Source: Paenibacillus silagei
Lineage (GTDB): Bacteria > Bacillota > Bacilli > Paenibacillales > Paenibacillaceae
DNA: 64,000 bases
Direction of reading: 5' to 3'
NCBI RefSeq assembly: GCF_017874735.1
Contig: NZ_JAGGLV010000006.1
Location: 124,001-188,000, forward strand
The position numbers and the translations under genes were made by a program. Below are positions 33,595 through 45,828 of the stretch, piece after piece (position 1 is the stretch's first letter; the number at the start of each line of letters is the position of its first letter). The notes below the pieces were generated by a model. It was not told the origin of the DNA. It saw only the letters and a list, made by a program, of their open reading frames with translations, and made no database searches.

Positions 33595-33706
33595 GAATTT
33601 TTTTTATTCTAAAGATCTGAATATTCATATTTGGCTTCATTCCGGTTTGAAACCGTATCTCCAGGGTCACGCTAATAGCAGACAATAATACAAGGGAGGA
33701 GATATG

Positions 33707-33952
33707 ATGCTTGCGGTTCACCAGCGCCTTGCCGAGCTATATACCCTGAGTCTGAAGCGTCCACTGGCTCCGGCGGAGCAAGACGAGCTTCAGCATTGCC
33801 TGCATGTTAACACCGTCTACTGCTGGGAAATGGCCCGCCTCCATATCGAAGCTCTGTTGGCAGAGAGTACTCAAGATACCGGGTGGCAGCAGGAGATCAG
33901 TGCGCAGCTGCTGGAGGTCCGGGTAAGCGGGAAGCCGGGAAAACGGCCTTAA
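33707..33952 (+). CDS. small conserved-looking hypothetical protein
   Basis: An 81-aa soluble protein, MLAVHQRLAELYTLSLKRPL, then HCLHVNTVYCWEMARL, with a basic tail. It is predicted mostly helical. I do not recognise a named family. The start is one of two adjacent ATGs; the second, at 33707, is better spaced from GGGAGGAG. It stands alone, divergent from licT and converging on the ABC exporter operon. Confidence 0.7.
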   Translation: MLAVHQRLAELYTLSLKRPLAPAEQDELQHCLHVNTVYCWEMARLHIEALLAESTQDTGWQQEISAQLLEVRVSGKPGKRP

Positions 33953-33992
33953 CGGGAAGGAACTCTACGCTTCCCCTTATCATTCCAGACGC

Positions 33993-34038
33993 AAAAAAAA
34001 CAGCAGCCCCTCCCCCACATCGGGGCCAGGCTGCTGCA
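33993..34038 (-). terminator. terminator of ABC exporter operon
   Basis: On the minus strand GCAGCAGCC pairs with GGGCTGCTG, with GGCCCC/GGGG pairing inside, followed by eight T residues. It lies 8 bases after the stop at 34046. Confidence 0.85.
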
Positions 34039-34045
34039 TGTGCTT

Positions 34046-35914
34046 CTATAAGAAGCGGAACTGTGCTTCTATTAATCCGTTATAAATACCGTCGTGCTTG
34101 GTGAGCTCAGCATGGTTGCCTTCTTCCTTGATCTCGCCGTGATCCAGCACCACGATCTTATCCGCATGGCGGATGGTCGAGAGGCGGTGGGCGACGATGA
34201 AGGAGGTCCGGCCCTGAAGCAGCAGCTTCAGCGCTTCCTGAATCTTGATCTCCGTCTCCGTATCAATGCTGGCGGTCGCTTCATCCAGAATCAGAATCCG
34301 CGGATCAGCCAGCAGCGCCCGGGCGAAGGACAGCAGCTGGCGTTGTCCCATGGACAGTGCGCTTCCCCGCTCCTCTACCTCGGTATCATAACCGGCAGGC
34401 AGCTTGACGATGAAATCATGGGCGTCTACAGCCTTAGCGGCCGCTTCAATCTCTTCGTCCGTGGCATCCAGCCGCCCGAAGCGGATGTTGTCGCGGATCG
34501 TTCCCGAGAAGATGAAGGTATCCTGCAAGACTATCCCGATCTGTTCGCGCAGACTCTGGAGTGTAACCTCGCGGATATCCCGTCCATCAATGGTGATGCC
34601 GCCGCTCTTGATATCATAGAACCGGCCGATCAGGTTGATGATCGTGCTTTTGCCGGAGCCGGTATGTCCTACGAGTGCAATGGATTGGCCTGCCTGGACA
34701 TCCAGGTTAATGCCCTTGAGAGCCGCACGGCCCTTCTCATATTCAAACACAACATTATCGAAGTGAATATCTCCCTTAATCTTGGACAGCGGAGTTGCTC
34801 CCGGCTTATCCTGAACCGCAGGCTGTTCGTCGAGATATTCGAAGATCCGCTCGGAGGAGGCCATCGCCACCAGCAGCTGATTGTACATCTGTCCCAGCCG
34901 GTTGATCGGGTCCCAGAAGTTGCTGACATAACTGCTGAAGGCGACCAGGAAGCCGACCGTAAGCTCTCCCGACTGAATCAGGTACGCCCCGAACCAGAAG
35001 AGAATCATCGTCCCGAAGCCGCCGGTGACTTCAATGATCGGACCGAATGCCTGGTTCATGGCTGAGGCCTTGTTCCACGACTTCCGGCTGTCCATATTCA
35101 TGGCATCGAAATAATGCATGTTCTCTTCTTCCTGCGTGTAGGCCTGGGTGACGCGAATCCCCTGAATTGACTCATTCAGATGGGAGTTGATCCGCGAGTT
35201 CTTCATACGCACATCCTGCCAGGCAATACGGATTCTCTGCCGCAGCTTGGTCGAGATCAGGAACATAATGGGCACCGTAATCATCACGGCCAGCCCCAGC
35301 TTCCAGTTGATCAGCAGCAGAATTATCATAATGCCGAACAGCTGCACACAGTCAATCATTAGATTGACGACCCCGTTGGTGAACAAATCCTGCAGCGAGT
35401 TAATATCATTGGTCACCCGGACCAGGACTGATCCGGCCGGACGTTTATCAAAGAAGTTGAAGGACAGCTTCTGGATATGCCGGAACAGGTCCGAGCGCAG
35501 ATCATAGATCACCCGCTGGCCGATCACATTCGTATATTTGATCCGGTATACACCCGCAATCCATTGAATCAGATACAGAATGATTACACTGGCTGTGAGC
35601 GTGTAGAGCAGCGTCAAGCTGGTGTTTCCGTCTTTTGGAGCAATCGCTTTATCAATCGCCATACTGGTCAGGAATGGAACCGTCAGCTTGGTAATCGTCC
35701 CCAGAATCATCATGATCGAGACCAGCGGCAGCATCTGCCTCGCATATGGCTTCATATAACTGAATAAGCGGGTGAACTGCTTCCAGTCAAAAGCCTTGTC
35801 GATCACATCATCGTCTTTGTAGATAAAACGTTCTTCAAGCGTCTGTTCTTCAACCTTACTGTTGTCGGTATTTAATACGCCGTCAGCGGTCTGCTTGGAG
35901 GTCTCAAGACTCAT
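34046..35914 (-). CDS. bmrD: heterodimeric ABC exporter subunit with consensus catalytic Glu (BmrD/YheH-like)
   Basis: A 622-aa half-transporter: an N-terminal extension of about 60 residues, six membrane helices (about 55-345) and a nucleotide-binding domain. Walker A is GHTGSGKSTI, Walker B ILILDEATAS with the catalytic glutamate, and the switch His is in IVAHRLSTI. The signature is LSMGQ rather than LSGGQ. The partner at 35911 has Asp in place of the glutamate, so the pair forms an asymmetric exporter like Bacillus BmrCD, which exports several drugs. The two genes overlap by 4 bases. Substrate here is unknown. Confidence 0.88.
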   Translation of the reverse strand: MSLETSKQTADGVLNTDNSKVEEQTLEERFIYKDDDVIDKAFDWKQFTRLFSYMKPYARQMLPLVSIMMILGTITKLTVPFLTSMAIDKAIAPKDGNTSLTLLYTLTASVIILYLIQWIAGVYRIKYTNVIGQRVIYDLRSDLFRHIQKLSFNFFDKRPAGSVLVRVTNDINSLQDLFTNGVVNLMIDCVQLFGIMIILLLINWKLGLAVMITVPIMFLISTKLRQRIRIAWQDVRMKNSRINSHLNESIQGIRVTQAYTQEEENMHYFDAMNMDSRKSWNKASAMNQAFGPIIEVTGGFGTMILFWFGAYLIQSGELTVGFLVAFSSYVSNFWDPINRLGQMYNQLLVAMASSERIFEYLDEQPAVQDKPGATPLSKIKGDIHFDNVVFEYEKGRAALKGINLDVQAGQSIALVGHTGSGKSTIINLIGRFYDIKSGGITIDGRDIREVTLQSLREQIGIVLQDTFIFSGTIRDNIRFGRLDATDEEIEAAAKAVDAHDFIVKLPAGYDTEVEERGSALSMGQRQLLSFARALLADPRILILDEATASIDTETEIKIQEALKLLLQGRTSFIVAHRLSTIRHADKIVVLDHGEIKEEGNHAELTKHDGIYNGLIEAQFRFL

Positions 35915-37680
35915 GCCGGATCACCCGCCTCTCGCTTTATATCCCTGGCTAAATAATCGGCATACTGAATCCGGTACACATCCTGGTAAGGTCCCGGGAC
36001 CGCGATCAATTCCTGATGGGTGCCCTGCTGGACCATTCTCCCTTCATTCATGACAATGATCTGATCGGCATGACGCAGGGAGGAGATCCGGTGGGCAATA
36101 ATCAAGGTGGTCCGTCCGCGCATAACCTCCTGGAACCCGGCCTGAATCTCATGCTCTGTCTCCATGTCCACCGCACTGGTGGCATCATCCAGAATAAGAA
36201 TCCGCGGATTCTTGAGCAGTGCGCGCGCGATGGCAATCCGCTGCTTTTGGCCGCCCGAGAGACCCATTCCCCGCTCCCCGACTACCGTATCGTAGCCTTC
36301 CGGCATCTCCATAATGAAGTCATGCGCCTTCGCCAGCTCGGCGGCACGGATGATCTCATCCATGCTGACATTCTTCAGTCCATAAGAGATATTATTGCGG
36401 ATCGATGAGGAGAACAGGAAGGTCTCCTGGAATACCGTCGATATTTGCGAGCGCAGACTACGGACCTGGAACTCACGGATATCCACGCCATCGAGCTTGA
36501 TACTGCCCTGATTCACATCATAAGCACGCATCATGAGCTGGGTAATCGTGGATTTACCGGATCCCGTTCCGCCAAGGAATCCAATGACCGCACCAGGCTC
36601 CGCATGGAAATGAATATCCTTGACTGCCGGCATTTTGTTGCCGTAAGCGAAGGTGACATGATCGAACTCCACCTCACCCTTCACTTCTGCCGCTGCAAGC
36701 TCGCGGGCATTCTCTTGATCCCGGACATCGATTGTCTGATTCAGCACTTCCAGCACACGTTCGCCAGAGGCCTTCGACTGGGTATAGTTATTGATGTGGA
36801 ACCCGAGTCCCCAGACCGGACCGATGATGTACCAGATCAGGCTAAAGAACGCAACCAGCTCACCCAGCGACATCTGCTTGTTGATAACCAGCGTACCGCC
36901 GACACCCAGCAGGATTGCTACACTGACTGACGCAAGCAGCTCCATGAACGGGAAGAATTTACTCCACAGCTCGGCCGCAAAAATCTGATTATCTTTATAA
37001 CGTTCATTACGGTGTGAGAATTTCTCAACTTCGTAGGCCTCTCTGGCAAACGATTTGACCGTTCTTACCCCGGTGACATTCTCCTGTACAGCCGTTGTCA
37101 GGGAACTTAACGCCAGGCGCATCTCCTGAAAGGCCGGATGAATCTTGGATTCAAATCTGAGTGCGACTACCGCCAGAAACGGCATTGTGATCAGAGTAAC
37201 CAGCGTCAGCTGCCAATTGATGGTAAACATCATAATGGAGCCGAACAAAACCATGAAAAATACATTCAGCAGTTGGGCAAATCCGAACCCGATAAACATC
37301 CGGATCGCTTCCAAATCCCCGGTCAGCCGGGACATCAGGTCACCTGTCTTCGCCGTATCATAATAACGGAAGGACAGAAATTGCAGCTTCTCATAGCAGG
37401 CATTGCGCAGCCGGTAGGCCAGGAAATTCCCCAGCCGTCCGCCAAAAAATCCATGGGCAAACTGCAGGCACGCCTTGACAATAATGACAGCAAGCACACT
37501 GAGAGCGAGTACGGGCACCTCAGTAAACTTTAGGGGAACAATAACATCATCGATCAATCTCCTTAACAAATTGGGGGTAATAAGCCCCACTGCAGTTGCG
37601 GCCGCCAAACATACAATCGACAGAATCAGATAGTGCAGCTTCTCCCGATAAAAGCCCCGCAGTTGCCTGAGAACATCCAT
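35911..37680 (-). CDS. bmrC: heterodimeric ABC exporter subunit with degenerate site (BmrC/YheI-like)
   Basis: A 589-aa half-transporter with six membrane helices and an ATPase domain. Walker A is GGTGSGKSTI and the signature LSGGQKQR, but Walker B is ILILDDATSAVD: Asp replaces the catalytic Glu, as in BmrC. The frame opens at 37728, but AAGGAGG lies six bases before the ATG at 37680 (MDVLRQLRGFYREK), and the longer form would run through a duplicated leader element. The gene order matches yheI-yheH. In Bacillus bmrCD expression depends on a translated leader; the repeats upstream may do the same here. Confidence 0.88.
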   Translation of the reverse strand: MDVLRQLRGFYREKLHYLILSIVCLAAATAVGLITPNLLRRLIDDVIVPLKFTEVPVLALSVLAVIIVKACLQFAHGFFGGRLGNFLAYRLRNACYEKLQFLSFRYYDTAKTGDLMSRLTGDLEAIRMFIGFGFAQLLNVFFMVLFGSIMMFTINWQLTLVTLITMPFLAVVALRFESKIHPAFQEMRLALSSLTTAVQENVTGVRTVKSFAREAYEVEKFSHRNERYKDNQIFAAELWSKFFPFMELLASVSVAILLGVGGTLVINKQMSLGELVAFFSLIWYIIGPVWGLGFHINNYTQSKASGERVLEVLNQTIDVRDQENARELAAAEVKGEVEFDHVTFAYGNKMPAVKDIHFHAEPGAVIGFLGGTGSGKSTITQLMMRAYDVNQGSIKLDGVDIREFQVRSLRSQISTVFQETFLFSSSIRNNISYGLKNVSMDEIIRAAELAKAHDFIMEMPEGYDTVVGERGMGLSGGQKQRIAIARALLKNPRILILDDATSAVDMETEHEIQAGFQEVMRGRTTLIIAHRISSLRHADQIIVMNEGRMVQQGTHQELIAVPGPYQDVYRIQYADYLARDIKREAGDPA

Positions 37681-37695
37681 ATCTCTCCTCCTTAA

Positions 37696-37771
37696 AGCTT
37701 TACGAAGTAAAGCTGGCTCCGTAAGCATAAACTTAGCTTTACGAAGTAACCTGCTCCGTAAGCATAAACTT
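37696..37771 (-). repeat. tandem duplicated leader element upstream of bmrC
   Basis: Two adjacent copies of 39 and 37 bases (37696-37734 and 37735-37771) share AAGTTTATGCTTACGGAGC and ACTTCGTAAAGCT on the minus strand. The proximal copy can fold as AGCTTTAC-GAA-GTAAAGCT. Each copy holds an ATG; in the distal one it opens an eight-codon frame (MLTEQVTS) that ends within the copy. Confidence 0.75.
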
Positions 37772-38047
37772 GGTCTCTAAATATCGCACCGTAAGCTAGC
37801 TTTTTTAGCGCTTCCAATTTAGTGACTTTAAGCAGTTTATCATCCCTAATTTAATGCGGCAAAGGGGAGAAACCACCGTTTTCCCTCTTTTTCCGGAATA
37901 AACCGGGCTTAAGCAGGGGCTAATGGACGCCCGTAGTTTTAAATGCTGCTATTTCCTCGCAAATACTGCTCAATTAAGATATAGCAAGATTCAACGATGC
38001 GAAGCAGCTTTTTGAAAGCCCAATAAAAGGTATTTTATGTTCCTATA
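37772..38047. other. non-coding region between sufB and bmrC
   Basis: No gene is supported. The right part before the bmrC leader repeats must hold the bmrC promoter. A third partial copy of the leader motif (CCGTAAGC) occurs near 37789. I see no other clear signal. Confidence 0.5.
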
Positions 38048-38106
38048 AAACACAAAAGTGCCCACAGAGCTTTGACCAACCTGCATCAAAGTTCTGTGGA
38101 CACTCA
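38048..38106 (-). terminator. terminator of suf operon
   Basis: On the minus strand a long stem (GTGTCCACAGAACTTTGA with TCAAAGCTCTGTGGGCAC) closes on a 10-base loop and is followed by TTTTGTGTTTT. It lies about 36 bases after the sufB stop. Confidence 0.85.
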
Positions 38107-38141
38107 CTGTATATCGCCTGGTTATTGAAAGAAGCAGCTAG

Positions 38142-39539
38142 TTACCCGATACTGCCTTCCATTTCAAACTTGATCAATCTGTTCATCTCGACCGCATATT
38201 CCATCGGCAGCTCTTTGGTGAACGGCTCGATGAAGCCCATAATAATCATCTGCGTGGCATCAGCTTCGGAGAGACCGCGGCTCATGAGGTAGAATAGCTG
38301 CTCCTCAGATACCTTGGAGACCGTCGCTTCGTGCTCAAGCACAATGTTATCGTTCATGATCTCATTGTAAGGAATCGTGTCCGAGGTGGACTCATTATCC
38401 AGAATGAGCGTATCGCATTTGATATTGGATTTCGCGCCTTCTGCCTTGCGGCCGAAGGAAGCGAGTCCACGGTACGTGACCTTGCCGCCGTGCTTGCTGA
38501 TCGACTTGGATACGATGGTTGAGGTGGTATCCGGTGCCAAGTGGATCATTTTGGCGCCTGCATCCTGATGCTGATTCTTGCCCGCTACCGCGATGGACAA
38601 TACAGAACCCTTGGCTCCACGGCCTTTCAGAACAACCGCAGGATATTTCATAGTCAGCTTGGAGCCGATGTTGCCATCTACCCATTCCATCGTAGCATTC
38701 TCTTCGGCAACCGCACGCTTGGTAACGAGGTTGTAGATGTTCGGTGCCCAGTTCTGAATGGTGGTATAACGGACACGGGCGTTCTTCATGCAGAGAATTT
38801 CAACCACTGCACTATGCAGCGAGTTCGTGCTGTAGATCGGGGCAGTACAGCCTTCAACGTAATGCACGAAGCTGTCTTCGTCTGCCAGAATCAGAGTACG
38901 CTCGAATTGTCCCATATTCTCGGAGTTGATGCGGAAGTAAGCCTGCAAAGGAACTTCACACTTCACACCCTTCGGAACATAGATGAAGCTGCCTCCAGAC
39001 CAAACGGCACTGTTAAGTGCGGCGAACTTGTTGTCTGCAGGCGGAATGATTGTACCGAAGAACTTCTTGAACAGCTCAGGATGATCACGCAGTGCGGAAT
39101 CCGTATCTGTGAAGATCACACCCTGATCCTCCAGGTTCTGCTGCATGCTGTGATAGACTACCTCAGATTCATACTGTGCAGAGACACCGGCAAGGAACTT
39201 CTGCTCCGCTTCCGGAATTCCCAGCTTGTCAAAGGTCTCTTTGATCTCGGAAGGTACCTCCTCCCAAGTCTTGCCCTGCTTCTCGGAAGGTCTAACATAA
39301 TATTGGATATCCTCGAAATCCAGATCATCCAGATTGCCGCCCCACTTCGGCATTGGCATCTTACGGAACTGCTCCAGGGATTTCAGCCGGAATTCCAGCA
39401 TCCATTCCGGCTCGTTTTTGATTGCGGAGATTTCCCGGACGATTTCTTCCGTGAGTCCTTTACCAGACTGAAATATCGACTTGTGCTCGTCACGGAATCC
39501 GTACTGGTATTCCTCCATATCAGGCGCTTTCTTAGCCAT
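38142..39539 (-). CDS. sufB: Fe-S cluster assembly protein SufB
   Basis: A 465-aa scaffold subunit of the SufBCD complex on which iron-sulfur clusters are built. Recognisable parts are [39 protein letters not shown] and the C-terminal [21 protein letters not shown]. Length is normal for Firmicutes. It is the last gene of sufCDSUB, 30 bases after sufU. Confidence 0.96.
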   Translation of the reverse strand: MAKKAPDMEEYQYGFRDEHKSIFQSGKGLTEEIVREISAIKNEPEWMLEFRLKSLEQFRKMPMPKWGGNLDDLDFEDIQYYVRPSEKQGKTWEEVPSEIKETFDKLGIPEAEQKFLAGVSAQYESEVVYHSMQQNLEDQGVIFTDTDSALRDHPELFKKFFGTIIPPADNKFAALNSAVWSGGSFIYVPKGVKCEVPLQAYFRINSENMGQFERTLILADEDSFVHYVEGCTAPIYSTNSLHSAVVEILCMKNARVRYTTIQNWAPNIYNLVTKRAVAEENATMEWVDGNIGSKLTMKYPAVVLKGRGAKGSVLSIAVAGKNQHQDAGAKMIHLAPDTTSTIVSKSISKHGGKVTYRGLASFGRKAEGAKSNIKCDTLILDNESTSDTIPYNEIMNDNIVLEHEATVSKVSEEQLFYLMSRGLSEADATQMIIMGFIEPFTKELPMEYAVEMNRLIKFEMEGSIG

Positions 39540-39569
39540 GGTGTCAGCCTCCTTGTGTGTAATATTATT

Positions 39570-42509
<2,940 letters not shown>

Positions 42510-42534
42510 AAGTGGTTTCCTCCTTCCAGCGTTT

Positions 42535-43317
42535 CTAAGCTTCTTGTCCTACAGTTTCGTCTTCAATGCCGAGCTCTTCCTTGATCCATTCGTAACCTTC
42601 TGCTTCCAGTTTCTGTGCCAGCTCAGGACCGCCGGATTTCACAATCCGTCCCTGCATCATGACATGCACATAGTCAGGTTTGATATAATTAAGCAACCGC
42701 TGATAGTGGGTAATAACTAGGAATCCGCGTTCCGGGCTGCGCATGGAGTTCACGCCATCAGCAACAATTTTGAGTGCGTCAATATCAAGGCCGGAGTCAA
42801 TTTCGTCAAGAATGACGATCTTAGGGTCCAGCATCATCATTTGCAGAATCTCGTTACGCTTCTTCTCCCCGCCGGAGAAGCCTTCATTCAGATAACGGTG
42901 CAGGAATTCAGGGTTCATATCCAGTTCTTTCATCTTGGCTTCCATCTGGCGGATGAAGCGGATCAGTGAGATCTCACTGCCCTCTTCACGGCGCGAGTTA
43001 ATCGCACTGCGCAGGAAGTCGGAGTTCGTCACTCCGCTGATTTCACTTGGATATTGCATCCCGAGGAACAACCCGGCGCGGGCGCGCTCATCCACTGCCA
43101 TCTCCAGCAGATCTTCACCTTCGAGCAAGGCCGTACCTTCTGTAACCACATACTTGGGATGACCCATCAGAGCTGAGGCCAGCGTACTTTTACCAGTACC
43201 ATTCGGTCCCATCACGGCGTGAATTTCTCCGCCCTTCATCTGAAGGTTAATCCCCTTCAGAATTTCTTTTCCTTCAATCGTCGCTTTCAGTCCCTCAATG
43301 ACAAATTCTGCTGCCAT
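42535..43317 (-). CDS. sufC: Fe-S assembly ATPase SufC
   Basis: A 260-aa ABC-type ATPase. Walker A is GPNGTGKSTL near residue 37, the signature FSGGEKKRNEIL and Walker B VILDEIDSGLD. It drives the SufBCD scaffold. The frame opens at 43371, but the ATG at 43317 (MAAEFVIEGLKA) has GGAGGGAATAATAATT upstream. First gene of the operon, with a strong promoter about 100 bases upstream. Confidence 0.96.
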   Translation of the reverse strand: MAAEFVIEGLKATIEGKEILKGINLQMKGGEIHAVMGPNGTGKSTLASALMGHPKYVVTEGTALLEGEDLLEMAVDERARAGLFLGMQYPSEISGVTNSDFLRSAINSRREEGSEISLIRFIRQMEAKMKELDMNPEFLHRYLNEGFSGGEKKRNEILQMMMLDPKIVILDEIDSGLDIDALKIVADGVNSMRSPERGFLVITHYQRLLNYIKPDYVHVMMQGRIVKSGGPELAQKLEAEGYEWIKEELGIEDETVGQEA

Positions 43318-43419
43318 AATTATTATTCCCTCCATTGATCGATTTGCGAAATCAGAAAGTTGTATTGTCACAGGTTAACCCTGATTACAAGCAATTAGAT
43401 TTTATATCACATTATAATT

Positions 43420-43457
43420 ATTATAAAGTGAATCAGGATGATTATCAATGATTCTCA
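43420..43457 (-). promoter_or_regulatory. suf operon promoter overlapping a Fur-like box
   Basis: On the minus strand TTGATA (43448-43443) and TATAAT (43425-43420) are spaced by 17 bases, a near-consensus sigma-A promoter. TGAGAATCATTGATAATCA (43457-43439) overlaps the -35 and resembles Fur boxes, which would link the operon to iron. The operator assignment is tentative. Confidence 0.65.
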
Positions 43458-43490
43458 CTAATTTTATTACATCGGCCCTTTTTTATCAAA

Positions 43491-44519
43491 TTAATTAATG
43501 GTTATCTTCACTGCGGGAATAGGAAAAACGGAATTTGAATACCGCTTATGTTCCCCCGCTTCAAGTACTGCGACGATCCGTTCCAGCGGACGAAGCCCGA
43601 AGGACTCACACCGCTTCCGGTCATAGACCCATTCCGGAATCCTGCGGCGCACCTGCCACCCTTCAGACCGGGCCAGCAGTTGAAAATTCTGTATCAGGCT
43701 GCACACCGCGGCATAATCCTCGTCCTGCTTGTGCGGGTCCGTCTCTTCTCTGGCTACGACCAGCAGAAACGGCGGTGAAGGTGCCTCTTCAGAGAACTGC
43801 AGTTTGCCTGATGCCTCTGTCTTATCACCCGTTACATAGATGAACCGCCAAGGCTCCCGCATGCCGTCATTCGGTGCCCAGACCGCCTCATTCAGCAGCC
43901 TAAGGACATTGTACGCGGAGAAAGGAGCGGCATCCTCAAGCTGGCGGCTGTCTTCCCCGATAATCGTCCATTTCCGTTCTGCCGGTGTTCTTTTCCGTCC
44001 TCGCGGCGCTTTGTCGAAGGAGCCGATTTCCAGTATCCCCGCAAACCGCTCTCCTTCACGCCAGCCGATGAGCTTATAGAACGATTCGCTCAGAATCAAG
44101 GGATCTGTGTACCACAGCATCCCCAGCCCCTGTTCCCAGCCCAGAAGCTGAACCGTTTGCATGATGCTGCTGACCGCCGCGTAATTCTCATCCCGCTCCC
44201 GCTCCGTGCCGGCGGACTCGGCAATGAAGATTACATGAGCGGGAGTACCCGTGATTTGCCTTCTTAGAAGATCTGTCATTGGGGCAGGAAGGAGCTTCCC
44301 CAGCCGGCCGCCCGTCACCTTCGCCATCATGGATTCAGCCAGCTCTTCACGGGACTCGGGAGTGCCGAAGTAAAGACAGCGCCAGTGCGGCGTTCCTTCG
44401 GACTCGTATAAGCCAGCCGCCTCATTTACCAAGGAAATAATCCGTTCTTGTTCAACCGGCGCAGCGCTGAATCTCCGAATGGTCCGCCGTTCCCTAACCG
44501 TTGTGGACACATCCTTCAT
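43491..44519 (-). CDS. tandem nitroreductase-family protein
   Basis: A 342-aa protein with two nitroreductase-like halves. The first (residues 1-190) begins MKDVSTTVRERRTIRRFSAAP and contains QTVQLLGWEQGLGMLWYTDP. The second (about 200-330) has LLNEAVWAPNDGMREPWRF and a shorter middle (NFQLLARSEGWQVRRRIP). Canonical enzymes of about 200 residues dimerise with FMN between subunits, so this looks like a fused dimer. The ATG at 44519 follows GGGGGG; an upstream frame to 44552 is less likely. It is divergent from a MarR gene and probably regulated by it. Confidence 0.8.
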   Translation of the reverse strand: MKDVSTTVRERRTIRRFSAAPVEQERIISLVNEAAGLYESEGTPHWRCLYFGTPESREELAESMMAKVTGGRLGKLLPAPMTDLLRRQITGTPAHVIFIAESAGTERERDENYAAVSSIMQTVQLLGWEQGLGMLWYTDPLILSESFYKLIGWREGERFAGILEIGSFDKAPRGRKRTPAERKWTIIGEDSRQLEDAAPFSAYNVLRLLNEAVWAPNDGMREPWRFIYVTGDKTEASGKLQFSEEAPSPPFLLVVAREETDPHKQDEDYAAVCSLIQNFQLLARSEGWQVRRRIPEWVYDRKRCESFGLRPLERIVAVLEAGEHKRYSNSVFPIPAVKITIN

Positions 44520-44563
44520 CTTCATCCCCCCAAAATATCGTTTGGCATTCAATAATTAATATT

Positions 44564-44577
44564 GTTTACCAGTTAAC
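44564..44577. promoter_or_regulatory. MarR operator candidate 1
   Basis: GTTTACCAGTTAAC is an almost perfect inverted repeat 45 bases before the nitroreductase start. A closely similar site occurs at 44663-44676 before marR. Confidence 0.55.
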
Positions 44578-44662
44578 TATATTTTGAAAGAAATACGATG
44601 TCAATCTTTATTATTTAGTTTAAGATCAGCAATTTACCATAAATACATTGTCTGAATATTTA

Positions 44663-44692
44663 GTTTACACGTTAATAATTTTAAGTTAGAAT
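44663..44692 (+). promoter_or_regulatory. marR promoter with operator candidate 2
   Basis: TTTACA (44664-44669) and TAGAAT (44687-44692) are spaced by 17 bases. GTTTACACGTTAAT (44663-44676) overlaps the -35 and matches the site at 44564 in 12 of 14 positions or close to it, which suggests autorepression. Confidence 0.6.
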
Positions 44693-44726
44693 AAAGGTAC
44701 TTTGCAGAAAGGAGATGCTAAGCCCC

Positions 44727-45233
44727 ATGCATTCCTCTGAAGGACTTAAGCGGCTGCTGTATGACCGTTTTCTCCACCTCTCCCATTTAGTTGAAGAGAC
44801 TTTCGTAACCGAAATGGATGTATTTACGGATCTCACACGGAAGTACGGGATTACTCTCACTTCAACCAGCTTGACCAGTATTCATGTCATCGACTGCATT
44901 GGCAATCACGAGCCTGTCAACAGCACTACCATCGCGGAGAGCTTGAAATTGTCCAAGGCGAGCATCACTAAGATCAGCACCAAGCTTCTCCAGGATGGCT
45001 GCATTAAGCGGAGCCGGATGAATGACAACAAGAAAGAAATCTACTTCAGCCTTACTCCTAAAGGCAGACAGCTCTTTGAACTCCACGCCCGGATGCACGA
45101 GAACCTGGAGGAGAAATTCATTGAGAAAATGGGTGAATTCTCGGAACCGGAGCTGCAGGCTTCACTGAAATTCATTCAAATGATGATTGATGAGAATAGA
45201 ATGCTCCCCCTGAATCTTAGTGAATTAGAGTAG
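44727..45233 (+). CDS. MarR-family transcriptional regulator
   Basis: A 168-aa winged-helix protein: NSTTIAESLKLSKASITKISTKLL is the recognition region (about residues 75-98) and RMNDNKKEIYFSLTPKGRQLFE the wing. Long N- and C-terminal helices form the dimer. The ATG at 44727 is preferred because the ATG at 44715 directly abuts AAAGGAG. It is divergent from the nitroreductase gene with two similar operator sites between. The ligand is unknown. Confidence 0.87.
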   Translation: MHSSEGLKRLLYDRFLHLSHLVEETFVTEMDVFTDLTRKYGITLTSTSLTSIHVIDCIGNHEPVNSTTIAESLKLSKASITKISTKLLQDGCIKRSRMNDNKKEIYFSLTPKGRQLFELHARMHENLEEKFIEKMGEFSEPELQASLKFIQMMIDENRMLPLNLSELE

Positions 45234-45258
45234 AAAGGGCTACGCTGCCCTTTTAAAG
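45233..45258 (+). terminator. short hairpin after marR
   Basis: AAAGGGC pairs with GCCCTTT around a 6-base loop immediately after the stop, followed by only TAAA. A weak terminator. Confidence 0.4.
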
Positions 45259-45295
45259 GGGATCATGCGAAGCACATGAATCCTTATATTTTGAA

Positions 45296-45331
45296 AAATA
45301 AATAAAGCCTCCCTTCAGGGGAGACTTTATT
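45296..45331 (-). terminator. terminator of dps
   Basis: On the minus strand AAAGTCTCCC pairs with GGGAGGCTTT (one G-T pair) around CTGAA, followed by ATTTATTTTT. It lies about 37 bases after the dps stop. Confidence 0.75.
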
Positions 45332-45366
45332 CCTATATTCAAATCATTGTGCTGCTTATCCCGCAA

Positions 45367-45828
45367 TCATCCCAGGAAAGCGCGCAGCATCCACTGGTTC
45401 TTCTCCAGATCCGTGCGGATCTTGATGAACAGGTCTGCCGTAGGCTGGTCGCTGATTTCTTCCGCCAGCTCGATGCCCTCTGTCAGTTCTTCCGCTACTG
45501 TAGCGAAATCTTCGATCAGCGCCTGAACCATACCGCGGGCATCTTCTTTGCCTGTGGCTTCCTGAATGGTAGCCAGTTCCAGATATTCTTTCATAGTTGC
45601 TGCAGGGCTGCCTTTGATGCTCAGCAAGCGCTCAGCTACCTCGTCCATTTTGAGTGTAATATCATCGTACAGCTCTTCGAACTTCACATGCAGGGCGAAG
45701 AACTGCTCCCCCTTCACATACCAGTGATAGTTATGCACTTTCACATACAATACGTTCAGGTTGGCAACCTGACGGTTCAGTACCTGTTCCAATGAAGCGG
45801 TGTTCACTTTGTTTGATGCTTTAGCCAT
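45367..45828 (-). CDS. dps: Dps/ferritin-like DNA-protecting protein
   Basis: A 153-aa Dps protein that binds iron and shields DNA under oxidative stress and starvation. The ferroxidase pattern is VHNYHWYVKGEQFFALHVKFEELYDDITLKMDEVAER at residues 31-67, with His, Asp and Glu ligands shared across the dimer interface. The C-terminus (MLRAFLG) is short. No clear PerR or Fur box is seen in the 270-base upstream stretch. Confidence 0.92.
   Translation of the reverse strand: MAKASNKVNTASLEQVLNRQVANLNVLYVKVHNYHWYVKGEQFFALHVKFEELYDDITLKMDEVAERLLSIKGSPAATMKEYLELATIQEATGKEDARGMVQALIEDFATVAEELTEGIELAEEISDQPTADLFIKIRTDLEKNQWMLRAFLG

Noticed and set aside
34094-35065. A 323-codon open frame opposite the ABC exporter gene
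   Set aside because: Antisense to conserved Walker motifs, with no ribosome site or domain.
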